The position numbers were made by a program, and so were the translations under genes. Below, piece by piece: positions 1-7,959 of a DNA stretch of 64,000 bases. The DNA is from Streptomyces sp. RerS4. GTDB lineage: Bacteria; Actinomycetota; Actinomycetes; Streptomycetales; Streptomycetaceae. Within the stretch, counting starts at the first letter, position 1; each line of letters opens with the position of its first letter. The notes under the pieces are model-generated. The model did not search any database, had not been told where the DNA came from, and was given only the letters and a program-made list of their open reading frames with translations. The stretch is from positions 248,001 to 312,000 of the forward strand of contig NZ_CP097322.1 of the NCBI RefSeq assembly GCF_023515955.1, read 5' to 3'.

Positions 1-439
1 GCGCGAGCGTCCCAGACCGTGATCGTCCGGCTCGACGGCGACGCCGCCGGGCGGCTCGACCTGCAGATCCCCCTTTCCTCGCCCCGGCAGCATGCTGGTG
101 GGCCCGGCACACAGTGGAGTCGATGTTGAGATCCCAGGTGATGAGCTCCCTGGCGTCGGCCTGGGCCTGCAGCTCGCTGAGGATCCGCTGCCAGGTGCCG
201 TCCCGCTGCCAGCGGCGGAACAGGTCGTACACCCGCGCCCAGGGCCCATACTGCTCCGGCATATCCCGCCACGGGACGCCGGTACGGGTGCGGAAACGTA
301 TGCCGTCGATCAGCTGCCGCCTGGTCCATACCGGCGGACGCCCCGGCTTCTTGCCCACGGGCAACAACGGCTCCAGCCGGGTCCACTGCGTATCCGTCAG
401 ATCTCCACGTGCCACCCAGCGATCATCACAGACCGTGAT
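1..439 (-). CDS. IS5-family transposase, N-terminal part, cut by window edge
   Basis: The minus-strand reading holds the classic IS5-type N-terminal region: a DLTDTQWTRLEPLLP segment, then KPGRPPVWTRRQLIDGI, VPWRDMPEQYGPW and the DLNIDSTVCRAHQHAAG stretch that carries the first catalytic Asp of the DDE domain. The frame is open to base 1, so the rest of the enzyme lies outside the window. Upstream of the conserved region the frame closes at a TAG (440-442) and has no ATG, only ATC and a GTG inside the conserved part, so the true start is unclear and may be damaged. The element end probably lies between 440 and 480, just before the next gene. Confidence 0.85.
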   Translation of the reverse strand, partial: MTVCDDRWVARGDLTDTQWTRLEPLLPVGKKPGRPPVWTRRQLIDGIRFRTRTGVPWRDMPEQYGPWARVYDLFRRWQRDGTWQRILSELQAQADARELITWDLNIDSTVCRAHQHAAGARKGGSAGRAARRRRRRAGRSRSGTLA

Positions 440-480
440 CTACTTCAAGGCACAGTGCCGATGAACGAGAAGCCGAGGTC

Positions 481-795
481 ATGACCAGTCACTGCTGTGA
501 GGCGATGAGCCGCCGGGTGAACGTGCCCTGCGACCAGCATAACGATCCCTTTGCCTGTCCGGACGCCTTGATCACGTTCAGCGCCAAGTTCCAGGAGTAC
601 GGGCTGATCATCCACGACGGCGGCACATCGAGCATCACTATCGACTTCTGCCCCTGGTGTGGACGACGCCTCCCCGAATCACAGCGGGACCGATGGTTCG
701 ACGAGTTGGAACGCCGTGGGATCGATCCGTGGGAGGACGAAGTCCCAGCCGAGTTCCAGGACGACCGCTGGCTCGCCGCCCCGTCGCGGGACTGA
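481..795 (+). CDS. DUF6980-like small Cys-rich hypothetical protein
   Basis: This 104-residue protein has an N-terminal CC pair (HCCEAM), a C near residue 18 and a FCPWCG motif near residue 60, a pattern that could bind zinc. It ends in a charged segment (RRGIDPWEDEVPAEFQDDRW). I recognise the layout as the DUF6980 type of small actinobacterial proteins with no known function. The ATG has a modest GAGG-type Shine-Dalgarno. The gene starts about 40 bp from the IS5-type transposase frame on its left and ends 40 bp before an IS701-type element on its right, so insertion sequences bracket it and its original promoter may have been separated from it. Confidence 0.7.
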   Translation: MTSHCCEAMSRRVNVPCDQHNDPFACPDALITFSAKFQEYGLIIHDGGTSSITIDFCPWCGRRLPESQRDRWFDELERRGIDPWEDEVPAEFQDDRWLAAPSRD

Positions 796-833
796 CGAAC
801 CAGCAGCCTCTCAAGCCACTTCCGATACACGCC

Positions 834-862
834 CTAGTACTCCAGCTGTAGATCGTGATCTT
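834..862 (+). repeat. Left target duplication (CTAG) and left inverted repeat
   Basis: CTAG at 834-837 followed by the 25-bp terminal repeat at 838-862. The whole 29-bp string is the exact reverse complement of 2719-2747. Confidence 0.92.
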
Positions 863-943
863 TGCGTTGTTGGGCTGCTTGGCGCTGGTAGTGGCCGGCA
901 CGGGCTGGCTCGGTCTGGTGCGGTCGCGCCAGTCGTCGGCGGG

Positions 944-1279
944 TCACGCCGTCGTGTCCGCCGGATGGCCGGACTCGGCGAAGGGCCCCCGGTCGGGGCG
1001 CAGCGAATAGAGCACCTCGTACACCTCGCGGCGGACCTCTACCGCTTCGTACGCGGCAGGGATTGTGCGGGCGAGCTCGGTCTCCCGGAACGCGTCGAGC
1101 GCCTCGCGGCTCTCGAAGAAGTAGATGCCGCACACGTCGCCGGTTGCGCTGTCGCGGCCGTAGACCTTCTGCAGGAGACCGGGTACGTCATGGAAGCGGG
1201 GCCGCCGCTCCAGCAGGCGCCGCTCGAACTCCTGCGCATCGAGTCCGGATGTGATCCGGACGAAGAGGATGGCGGGCAT
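944..1279 (-). CDS. YdhR/ABM-like dimeric alpha-beta-barrel enzyme (IS passenger)
   Basis: This 111-residue protein opens with a beta strand (AILFVRITSGLDAQEFERR) and contains a central VPGLLQKVYGRD segment and a CGIYFFESREALDAF strand-helix. This is the usual pattern of YdhR-type and antibiotic-biosynthesis-monooxygenase proteins, which form dimeric alpha-beta barrels. Its substrate cannot be told from sequence. The ATG has a GGAG ribosome site about 9 nt upstream. It lies wholly inside the IS701-type element, between the left repeat and the divergent transposase gene, with about 120 bp separating the two starts. I infer that it is mobile cargo; an older gene captured between two IS ends is also possible. 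Confidence 0.75.
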   Translation of the reverse strand: MPAILFVRITSGLDAQEFERRLLERRPRFHDVPGLLQKVYGRDSATGDVCGIYFFESREALDAFRETELARTIPAAYEAVEVRREVYEVLYSLRPDRGPFAESGHPADTTA

Positions 1280-1375
1280 GGAGTCATCTCCGTCCTTGAG
1301 ATGCCCCCTGAGTCGAGTCTAGCCAGCAGGCACATGGACAGTGATCTCGCTGGTCAGGGCCTGTGCGGACACAGG

Positions 1376-1432
1376 TGCGGCCACCGTTGATCATCGTGAG
1401 TTGTGTGGACTGACGAAGAGACGGTGGCCGCA
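1376..1432 (+). promoter_or_regulatory. Perfect 12-bp stem enclosing the transposase start
   Basis: TGCGGCCACCGT at 1376-1387 pairs exactly with ACGGTGGCCGCA at 1421-1432. The 33-nt loop holds the GTG start (1403) and its upstream region. If transcription starts left of 1376, the mRNA could fold and hide the start, a common way to keep transposase translation low. This is an inference from the sequence only. Confidence 0.5.
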
Positions 1433-2719
1433 GGTCACAGCATAGATCCCACCTGTTGGCGGGGTGCGTTCGAGGCCCTGATGGGCAGGATCGCGGGCCG
1501 CTTCGCACGGGTTGAACCCCGGCGCCGGGCCGGGTGGCTGGTGCTCGGTCTGCTGGCGGACCTGCCGCGCAAGAGCTGCTGGACGATCGCGGAGTGGGCC
1601 GGGGATCCCACTCCGCACGGTTTGCAGCACTTGCTGTCCCGGGCGTCCTGGGATGCGGACACGGTCCGTGATGACGTCCGTGACTACGTGGTCGAGCATC
1701 TGCGTGATGACGCGGCGGTGCTGGTCGTCGACAAGACCGGCGACGTGAAGAAGGGCACGCACACCGTCGGGGTCCAGCGGCAGTACACCGGCACCGCGGG
1801 CCGGATCGAGAACTCCCAGGTCGCCGTCTACCTCGTCTACGCCGGCAGCCGCGGGCACGCCGCGGTGGACCGAGAGCTGTACGTTCCGCGCGCGTGGACC
1901 ACCGATCCCGACCGCTGCCAGGCCGCGGGCATCCCAGAGGAACGGGCCTTCGCGACCAAGCCGGAACTGGCCGCCGTGATGATCGAACGGTTCCTGGACG
2001 CCGGGCACCACGCCGCCTGGGCGGCCGGGGACGAGGTCTACGGCGGCAACCCGAAACTGCGGGCCGCACTGGAAACACGCGGCATGGGCTACGTCCTCGC
2101 CGTCGCCTGCTCAGCCAGAATCACCACCCAGGCAGGCAAGTTCAGGGCCGACGCCCTGGCCGGCAAGCTGCCCAGGCGGGCCTGGCAGAAGCTGTCCGCC
2201 GGGGCCGGCGCGAAGGGGCACCGGTTTTACGACTGGGCCGTCATCGACACCGTCGACCCCGGCCCCGGGCACCGTCAGTTGCTGATCCGCCGCAACCGTG
2301 CCACCGGCGAACTCGCCTACTACCGCTGCTATTCGCCCGGGGCCGTGCCGCTGACCACCCTGGTCAGGGTCGCCGGATCAAGGTGGCGGGTGGAGGAGAC
2401 CTTCCAGGCCGGAAAGGGTCTGGCCGGACTTGATGAGCATCAGGTCCGACGATTCGTGTCCTGGACCCGCTGGGTCACTCTGGCGATGCTCGCCCATGCC
2501 TTCCTCGCCGTCGTCCGGGCCGACGAACACGACCGGGCCGCCGACCCCGCCGACCTGATCCCGCTGTCCTGCAACGAAGTACAGCGACTGTTCATCGCCA
2601 TCGTCGTCCAGTCCGTCCACAACACCGCCCACCGTCTCGCCTGGTCCAACTGGCGACGTCGCCATCAGGCCCGATCCCAGACCAGCCACTACCGGCGACA
2701 AGCCGCAACGCAGACATGA
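1403..2719 (+). CDS. IS701-family DDE transposase
   Basis: This 438-residue enzyme should cut and rejoin the ends of the surrounding element. The DDE residues can be read as the Asp of VLVVDKTGDVKKG, the Asp of WAAGDEVYGGNP and the Glu of SRWRVEETFQAGK. The QRQYTGTAGRIENSQV segment after the first Asp is typical of IS701 members. The GTG at 1403 is chosen because a TGA closes the frame at 1397; a second GTG lies at 1424. The gene reaches the right inverted repeat, and no frameshift is visible, so it is probably active. Confidence 0.9.
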   Translation: MWTDEETVAAGHSIDPTCWRGAFEALMGRIAGRFARVEPRRRAGWLVLGLLADLPRKSCWTIAEWAGDPTPHGLQHLLSRASWDADTVRDDVRDYVVEHLRDDAAVLVVDKTGDVKKGTHTVGVQRQYTGTAGRIENSQVAVYLVYAGSRGHAAVDRELYVPRAWTTDPDRCQAAGIPEERAFATKPELAAVMIERFLDAGHHAAWAAGDEVYGGNPKLRAALETRGMGYVLAVACSARITTQAGKFRADALAGKLPRRAWQKLSAGAGAKGHRFYDWAVIDTVDPGPGHRQLLIRRNRATGELAYYRCYSPGAVPLTTLVRVAGSRWRVEETFQAGKGLAGLDEHQVRRFVSWTRWVTLAMLAHAFLAVVRADEHDRAADPADLIPLSCNEVQRLFIAIVVQSVHNTAHRLAWSNWRRRHQARSQTSHYRRQAATQT

Positions 2720-2747
2720 AGATCACGATCTACAGCTGGAGTACTAG
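2719..2747 (-). repeat. Right inverted repeat and right target duplication (CTAG)
   Basis: The 25-bp terminal repeat at 2719-2743 is followed by CTAG at 2744-2747. The last base of the transposase stop codon is the first base of the repeat. Confidence 0.92.
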
Positions 2748-2882
2748 CCACCCCGAGGGGGCGTGGCCGGCGGGGAGGTGTGACGGCTCGCTTCGTTTCC
2801 CGACTGCTGTGTGAAGGCGCGCCCGCCCGGGTTGCCGGCTGCCGGGTCAGACGGTCGGGGAACCGGTGTACTCGTGATTCGC

Positions 2883-3085
2883 ATGTCGCACGAATCGAAC
2901 TACGAGCACCTGCTGATACCAGCCCGGAAGTGGGCGCGTACGGCTGTCGACGCGTACCTGGAGAAGCCCATCGACCAGGACTTCGCCGTGCACCACATGG
3001 CGGTCGCGGTGGAGCACGCATCCAAGGCGTACCTGGCATCCATCTCTCTCCCCGTGCTGCTCGCGTCGGAGAAACAGCCGAGCGC
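2883..3085 (+). pseudogene. N-terminal fragment of a helical (HEPN-like?) hypothetical protein
   Basis: From ATG 2883 about 66 residues read sensibly (NYEHLLIPARKWARTAVDAY, then FAVHHMAVAVEHASKAYLAS). This helical pattern is reminiscent of HEPN-type or ligand-free regulator domains, but I cannot name a family with confidence. After about 3085 the frame becomes compositionally unlike a protein and runs into the IstB fragment, so the gene looks cut by IS activity. Confidence 0.4.
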
Positions 3086-3199
3086 GGGGCCTGTGACGGG
3101 GCGCTGTCGCGGTGGGTGCCTCGGCGAAGGCAGCCGGCGCGGTGTGCAGCCGGGTGAGCCGTGTGCGGGTGTCGGGTGCGCGAGCTCAAGGCCGCCGAC

Positions 3200-3378
3200 G
3201 GCATCGGCCGCCTGGCCAGCAAGATGCAGACTTACCTGCGTCCGAACGTCCTCGTTCTCGATGAGGTCGGCTCCCAGCCCCTCGGGCGGGCCGAAGCAAA
3301 CCTTGTCTTCCAGCTCATCTCGAAGCGTTGCGAGCGAGGCTCGATCATCGTGACCTCGAACAAGACCTTCACCGAGCT
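3200..3378 (+). pseudogene. IstB (IS21 helper ATPase) fragment
   Basis: The frame encodes TYLRPNVLVLDEVGSQPLG, then AEANLVFQLISKRCERGSII and VTSNKTFTE. These are the Walker-B and sensor regions of IstB, the AAA+ helper of IS21-family transposition. The Walker-A part and the C terminus are missing. The fragment stops exactly where an opposite-strand ISL3 fragment begins, marking a recombination or insertion joint near 3375. Confidence 0.75.
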
Positions 3379-3490
3379 TGATGCCGGTGACGTCGCCTTC
3401 GACTGCTCCGGACGTGTAGGTCGTGGTGAGGGCGGCCTGGATGGCTGTGCGGTCGCGTCGCATTCCGTTGGGCAGGGGTTCGGAGTTCGC
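3372..3490 (-). pseudogene. ISL3-family transposase fragment (near C terminus)
   Basis: The minus strand reads NGMRRDRTAIQAALTTTYTS followed by GAVEGDVTGIK. This matches the conserved SSGxVEGxVNxIK block of ISL3 transposases, which lies just before the MLKRQM motif. It stops at GIK; the continuation expected next is found about 1.1 kb away, at 4511-4586, in the wrong order. Confidence 0.7.
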
Positions 3491-3674
3491 GTTGGCCGTC
3501 GAGGCGGACGTCGGCGGTCCATACATCGAGGGCCAGGTGTTCACTGCGGCGATCGCGAACCATGCTTGCCGGACGGCGGGTGGCTACGTAGGTGAGTTTC
3601 GGCTCTGGTCCACTTCTTGTGGTGCGACCACGCAGGGTGATCAGTGGATGATTCGGAGTGTTCTGGACGTCGAG

Positions 3675-4466
3675 TCAGAACGGCGGGTCTTCGCTGTAGC
3701 CGCCTTCCCGGGAAGCGCGCGCAGCTCTGAGGGCGGCGTAGTGCTCGCGGGCTGCAATGTCGGACGCGTTCTCCAGGCCGCTGGTGTCGTGCCCCCAAGC
3801 CTTCAGCGCGTCCAGGACGCGGTCTCGGTGGTACCGGTCAGTGCTGGTGGCCAGTAGACGTCGGGCGCGGCCGGCCAGAGCGGCCTGGTGCTGGGTGAGG
3901 AGGGGGTGCTCAATGAGGGGGATGGCAGCGACAAGGGCGGTGTGGCGCACATCGGCGTTGTCATGACCGAGGAGGGCATGAACAGCGGAGAAGATTGCCG
4001 GGCGCGCGTCCCGAAACGCACGCATCTCCTCGTACTCATCAAGAAATCCCTCACCGTAGAGACGTTCGCCAATGGCAACGCACTCGTCGTCGGCGTCGTA
4101 GGCGGTGTCGCCGAGCCACTCGAGCAGCCGCACGAGAGTTGGACGGTGCGACGACGTCTTGGCGTCCTGACTGTCGTCGCCTGCCGTGACGGCCGGATGG
4201 TTGAGGATCGCCGCGACGCAGAGCGCCACGGGCACGGTGGCCTCGTAGATGCTGTTCTGGTGAGTCACGGGCCCCAGCGCATCCTGGAGAGCGGACTGCC
4301 TGATGAGTGGGTCAGGGCTGGTCAGGAGTGTCAGCGCCGCCGGCAGGCATTCACCCGTGCCGCAGACCATGGCGAGCGACGCCCAGTCTGTAGTGTCCAG
4401 CAGTGCCTGAAAGGTAGGGAGCGCGGCGGGGCGAGGCTGGTCGGTCTTGCTGCGGCTGTGGGTCAC
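3675..4466 (-). CDS. Helical-repeat-like hypothetical protein
   Basis: This 263-residue protein is soluble and alpha-helical in character. Repeated helix pairs such as SPDPLIRQSALQDALG and HDNADVRHTALVAAIPLIEH resemble HEAT or Armadillo-type units, suggesting a scaffold. There are no catalytic motifs, signal peptide or membrane segments. The ATG is close to the upper end of the open frame. IS and integrase fragments lie on both sides, so it has survived in a region of repeated insertion. The repeat call rests on pattern only, and the function is unknown. Confidence 0.65.
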   Translation of the reverse strand: MTHSRSKTDQPRPAALPTFQALLDTTDWASLAMVCGTGECLPAALTLLTSPDPLIRQSALQDALGPVTHQNSIYEATVPVALCVAAILNHPAVTAGDDSQDAKTSSHRPTLVRLLEWLGDTAYDADDECVAIGERLYGEGFLDEYEEMRAFRDARPAIFSAVHALLGHDNADVRHTALVAAIPLIEHPLLTQHQAALAGRARRLLATSTDRYHRDRVLDALKAWGHDTSGLENASDIAAREHYAALRAARASREGGYSEDPPF

Positions 4467-4510
4467 AGGCCGAGGCTATGGTGTCGACGAGCCAGAGTTG
4501 CGCCCGGGTG

Positions 4511-4586
4511 TCACGTGTAAAGCAGGACGCGTTTGCGGAGGAGCTCGAAGCCTGCGCGGCCGAACATCTGGCGCTTCAGCATCTTG
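4511..4586 (-). pseudogene. ISL3-family transposase C-terminal end
   Basis: The minus strand reads KMLKRQMFGRAGFELLRKRV followed by LLYT and a stop. This is the standard C-terminal block of ISL3 transposases. It joins logically to the GIK end of the fragment at 3372-3490 but lies upstream of it on the same strand, so the two pieces are out of order or come from different copies. Confidence 0.75.
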
Positions 4587-4654
4587 GAAGTTACGTGGAA
4601 TCTGCCGAAGTGATCAGGCCTCACCGGTGCAACCACGGACTTGGGAGATGTGTT

Positions 4655-4835
4655 GAGCGGCACGACGGTGCTGATGGAGAAGTGGGCGGTGCTGGGCCGG
4701 TACGAGCAGGCGGCGGTGTGGCGACGATATGGACGGATCTGGGTCGAGCGCCCCGCACGATCCATGCCTACGCGTGCGGGCCGGCCGAGTTTCTGCTGAT
4801 GTGCGAGCTGGAGAACAGCTGGCCGATCGCTGGAC
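4655..4835 (+). pseudogene. Tyrosine recombinase N-terminal fragment
   Basis: Two overlapping frames give MEKWAVLGRYEQAAVWRRYG and then DLGRAPRTIHAYACGPAEFL. The second is typical of the core-binding (SAM-like) domain of phage-type integrases, where helix A contains xRTIxAYxxxLxxFL. No catalytic Arg or Tyr region follows and a frame change is needed, so this is a remnant. It adds to the IstB and ISL3 debris nearby. Confidence 0.5.
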
Positions 4836-4984
4836 CGCGCGGCTGTGTCGGCGTACACCCGCACGTGCACCGGTCGGTACGGATCAAAGTGCACCACCTT
4901 GATCTGATGCCCGTCTGCCCTGAAGGGCGGGTGCCTCTCGATGCCTTCGCCCAAGAGGCGCGACCTGCGCCGTCTGTTCCGTCT

Positions 4985-5869
4985 TCAGCGCGCGGCGCGG
5001 TCTGCCGCGTCCCGGGTGATGTCGGCGTAGAGACGGAAGAGGGTCGGGCGGGCATCACCGCCTTCTCGTTCGTGTAGGGCCGCCCAGCACCGGGCGACGA
5101 GCTCCCGGGCCTGGGTGCCGGGCCAGGGCTGGGGCAGGAGTTGCGGCGGCAACAGCGGATCCGGCTCCATGGCGCGGGTGAGCTCGGCGGCGAGCTCGAC
5201 CGCGATGGTGAGGAGTGCCGATGGGGAGAGTCCGGCGGGGCCGGTGAGCCGGGCGAGGCGGGGCTGGGCGATGCGGCTGAGGCGGCGGTAGCGGTCGGCG
5301 ATCTCCTGCAGGGGCCACAGGCGGCGTGCGAGTTCGGCAGGCTCGGACGTGTCGCCCTTGCGTAGATCCGTCGTGGTGAGGAGCGTGAGTGCGCCGTGGG
5401 CGCCGAGGCGGTGGGCCGCTTCTTCGACGTACGGTTCCCAGGCATTGGCGCAGACGTACAGTCCGCCCTGGAGCGGAGCGCCGCCGAGGTGGACGAGCGT
5501 CTCGCGCAGGGCGTCCCGGGCGGTGCGTGCCGATTCCGGCACTGCGAAGGCCGCCAGGTGCCAGACACCGTCCCAGGGCGCGAGTCCGGCGTCCTGCTGG
5601 AACGCGTGCCGGAGGAAGTCCGCGTTGGGGGCCAGGGCACGCGTCGTGTCCGCGGTCGCGTGCAGCTCCGCCTTGCGGCCACGGCCCTCGTGCGTGAACC
5701 TGCCCTCGGCCACGAGGCGTTTGACGCACAACCGCACCTGCTGGTCGCTCATGCCCAGGGTGTTGGCGACGGTGTACAGCTCGTCCGCGCCGACGGTGCC
5801 GTCCTCGCGGATCAGCGCGTGGACGAGCATGCGGGTGGGGACCTCGACGTGGTCCGTCTCGGCGCTCAC
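4985..5869 (-). CDS. PaaX-family transcriptional regulator
   Basis: This 294-residue protein has an N-terminal winged-helix region (PTRMLVHALIREDGTVGADE, then LGMSDQQVRLCVKRLVAEGR). The central GVWHLAAFAVPES and GGLYVCANAWEPYVEEAA segments and the C-terminal alpha-helical domain are typical of PaaX-like proteins. Known PaaX represses phenylacetate catabolism and is released by a CoA thioester, but no paa genes are visible here. The GTG start (5869) overlaps the stop of the upstream acetyltransferase by four bases, so the two are translationally coupled. It probably controls the operator at 6543-6584 and hence its own operon. Confidence 0.85.
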   Translation of the reverse strand: MSAETDHVEVPTRMLVHALIREDGTVGADELYTVANTLGMSDQQVRLCVKRLVAEGRFTHEGRGRKAELHATADTTRALAPNADFLRHAFQQDAGLAPWDGVWHLAAFAVPESARTARDALRETLVHLGGAPLQGGLYVCANAWEPYVEEAAHRLGAHGALTLLTTTDLRKGDTSEPAELARRLWPLQEIADRYRRLSRIAQPRLARLTGPAGLSPSALLTIAVELAAELTRAMEPDPLLPPQLLPQPWPGTQARELVARCWAALHEREGGDARPTLFRLYADITRDAADRAAR

Positions 5870-6501
5870 AGTTCCGTCGCTCCTCTCTTTCCGACGGCGC
5901 GCCGCATGGTCGTCACCGCGCCGAACCCCAGCAAGCCGCGCAGGTAAGGCGTGGGCTCGGTCCGCACGGCCGTGAAGCCGCGCCGCTCGTACAGGGCCCT
6001 GGCCCGCGGATTGGTGTCTATCACATCGAGTCTGATCTCCCGGCAGTTCCGCTCCGCCGCGACGGCGGCCACTTCCTCGATGAGCAGGCTCCCGACGCCG
6101 CGGCCGCGTACGCCCGGGTCCACGGCGATGCCGTCCATGACGAGTTGCCCGGGGGCCGGGTGGCGTTCGAACAGGGCGAGGAGCATGAGTCGGTGTAGCC
6201 CTCGCAGGTGTCCGTACGCGCGCAGCACGGCGGATGCCGACCCTCCGGTGAGGGCCCGGCCGTCGAGTTGGTAGCCGGCGAGGCCGACGAGGCGCCCATC
6301 GAGGAGCGCGCACACCGCGCGATCGGCGTTCAAGTGGGCGGCGAGGAAGGGCACCGCCTTCTCCGGCGGGTTCAGGGCGGGGCCGAGTTTGCGTCCGAAG
6401 GCGTCCCAGTACAGCTCGGCCGCCCGCCGCTCTGTTCCGGCCGGAAGACCTCGTCTCAGCGTCACCGGTCCGGTGCCGGTGCCCGTCGCGTCCAGTCCCA
6501 T
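5866..6501 (-). CDS. GNAT-family N-acetyltransferase
   Basis: This 211-residue enzyme has a readable acetyl-CoA-binding loop (GIAVDPGVRGRGVGSLLIEE, the [RQ]xxGxG/A motif) followed by IRLDVIDTNPRARALYERRG, the usual beta5/alpha4 end of GNAT domains. The acceptor substrate is unknown. ATG 6501 is preferred over the longer frame because a purine-rich GAAGAGAG site precedes it. It is the first gene of a two-gene operon with the PaaX-type regulator and is divergent from the alpha/beta hydrolase at 6621. Confidence 0.82.
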   Translation of the reverse strand: MGLDATGTGTGPVTLRRGLPAGTERRAAELYWDAFGRKLGPALNPPEKAVPFLAAHLNADRAVCALLDGRLVGLAGYQLDGRALTGGSASAVLRAYGHLRGLHRLMLLALFERHPAPGQLVMDGIAVDPGVRGRGVGSLLIEEVAAVAAERNCREIRLDVIDTNPRARALYERRGFTAVRTEPTPYLRGLLGFGAVTTMRRAVGKRGATEL

Positions 6502-6542
6502 GTCGTGCTCTCTTCTCTCGGTGCAACCCGATGACCCACACC

Positions 6543-6584
6543 AAACTATCACTCCCTGGACGGTCGTGCGAGAGATGATAGTTT
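6543..6584. promoter_or_regulatory. Shared palindromic operator/promoter between GNAT-PaaX and hydrolase
   Basis: AAACTATCA at 6543-6551 is the exact inverse of TGATAGTTT at 6576-6584. Beyond each arm a GTGT-like extension is partly conserved. Each half resembles a -10 element (GATAGT) facing its own gene, so one regulator could block both promoters. PaaX is the obvious candidate. Confidence 0.55.
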
Positions 6585-6620
6585 TAGTGTGCGCTCCCCG
6601 AACAGAGGCGGTCAGATCCC

Positions 6621-7685
6621 ATGTGTCCAAAGATCCAGCCCAAGCGGCGCGGACTCCGCATCACGGTGTGGTCACTCGTCACGGTCCTGGCCGTGGCCGC
6701 AGGTCTCGCCGGTGTGGTGCTGTGGCAGCACTCCTACGACATGGAGGAGCAGCGGGTCTCGATCCGCCACGGGGGCCACACCCTCAACGGGGTACTGACC
6801 ATCCCCAAGGACGGCCGCAAGAGCCACGGCCTGGTCGTGTACGTCCACGGCGACGGCCCCGTCGGCGCCACCCACGACGGCGGATACAAGCCCATGTGGG
6901 AAGCGAACGCCAAGGCCGGGTACGCCTCCCTGTCCTGGGACAAGCCCGGCGTCGCGGGCGCACCCGGGAACTGGCTCGGCCAGTCCATGGACGACCGGGC
7001 CGACGAGGCGGCCGCCGCCATCGTCTGGGCGCGCGCCCGCCCTGACATCGACGGCGACCGGATCGGACTCTGGGGCGCCAGCCAGGCGGGCTGGGTCCTG
7101 CCGAAGGTCGCCGCCAAGACGCCAGTGAGCTTCGTCATCGCCGTCTCGCCGGCGATCAACTGGCTCCAGCAGGGCCGCTACAACCTCCTCGCCGAGCTGC
7201 GCGCCGACGGCGCATCGGCGTCCCGTACGAGCGCGGCGATCGCCAGGAGCGACACCACCCGAGGGCTGCTGCAGCGCCGAGCGACTTTCGAGGAGTACGT
7301 CAAGGCCATGGGCGGCGACGCGGCCGGCATGACCGCCGACCGCTGGGGCTTCGTCTCCAAGAACTACGCCGCGGACGCGACGCACGACCTCCGCGCCCTG
7401 CGCGGCGTACCGGTGCTGCTGGCCCTCGCGGGCCATGACATCAACGTGGACACCGCCGACACCGAGCGCGTCTACCGCGAGGTGCTGGACGCGGGCGGCG
7501 CGATGACGGTCCAGCGCTACCCGGACGCGGCCCATTCGCTCGTCAAGCAGTCCGTCGAGCAGTCGGACCTCAAGATCACGCTCACGGCGCTCTTCTCGCC
7601 CCGCTCGCTCTTCGCCAAGGGATTCCTGGACGGCCAACGACAGTTCCTCAAGGATCTCGGCCGAGGCAGCGATCCCACTCGATGA
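6621..7685 (+). CDS. Membrane-anchored alpha/beta hydrolase
   Basis: This 354-residue protein starts with a basic stretch and one membrane segment (about residues 12-34), then an alpha/beta-hydrolase domain. The nucleophile elbow is GASQAGW; the acid is likely in AGHDINVD and the histidine in DAAHSLV, in canonical order. HGDGPVG near the first strands can supply the oxyanion hole. The anchor and the charged start predict an extracellular domain acting on small esters, amides or peptides; the substrate is unknown. The gene is divergent from the GNAT-PaaX operon and shares its operator, so an inducer degraded by this enzyme is a reasonable guess. Confidence 0.8.
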   Translation: MCPKIQPKRRGLRITVWSLVTVLAVAAGLAGVVLWQHSYDMEEQRVSIRHGGHTLNGVLTIPKDGRKSHGLVVYVHGDGPVGATHDGGYKPMWEANAKAGYASLSWDKPGVAGAPGNWLGQSMDDRADEAAAAIVWARARPDIDGDRIGLWGASQAGWVLPKVAAKTPVSFVIAVSPAINWLQQGRYNLLAELRADGASASRTSAAIARSDTTRGLLQRRATFEEYVKAMGGDAAGMTADRWGFVSKNYAADATHDLRALRGVPVLLALAGHDINVDTADTERVYREVLDAGGAMTVQRYPDAAHSLVKQSVEQSDLKITLTALFSPRSLFAKGFLDGQRQFLKDLGRGSDPTR

Positions 7686-7959
7686 CACTCCCGCAAGGTC
7701 GGCCATGGCGCGTTGTGCACATCCGCGTGTACCGCCCGGTGCACCTCGAAGGGAACGCCGACAGGCTCAGGTCTTCCGACGGGGACGAAATGACCGACGA
7801 TGAACAGCCGGCGGTCCTCCAGGGAGTGTCCCGGCTCGCGGCGTCTGCGGTTGGCACGGGTGGCGGCCTCTACGGCTGGAGCTTCTGACCGTCCGGTGAA
7901 CCTCTTCTTGGGCAGCGGCGTCCCGGTTCGGCCGGGCAAGCCAGGAGAATGACACGGCG

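Larger units (their letters stand above)
838..2743. mobile_element. Complete IS701-family insertion sequence with a passenger gene
   Basis: The element is about 1.9 kb and is bounded by perfect 25-bp inverted repeats. Both ends are flanked by CTAG, which fits the YTAR target and 4-bp duplication known for IS701. It holds a full-length DDE transposase (1403-2719) and, in the left third, an opposite-strand gene for a small YdhR-like enzyme (944-1279). Perfect repeats, intact duplication and an open transposase frame suggest a recent insertion. Usual IS701 elements are shorter and carry only the transposase, so the extra gene is notable. Confidence 0.88.

Noticed and set aside
4840..4985. Possible small gene with VVHFDPYRPVHVRVYAD-like peptide, echoed near 7700
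   Set aside because: The two sites show a loose peptide likeness only; no starts, ribosome sites or clear family, so coincidence is more likely.
5869..6544. 5' extension of the PaaX frame through the GNAT gene
   Set aside because: The GNAT domain on the same strand but in a different frame is clearly real; the regulator starts at GTG 5869 with a four-base overlap.
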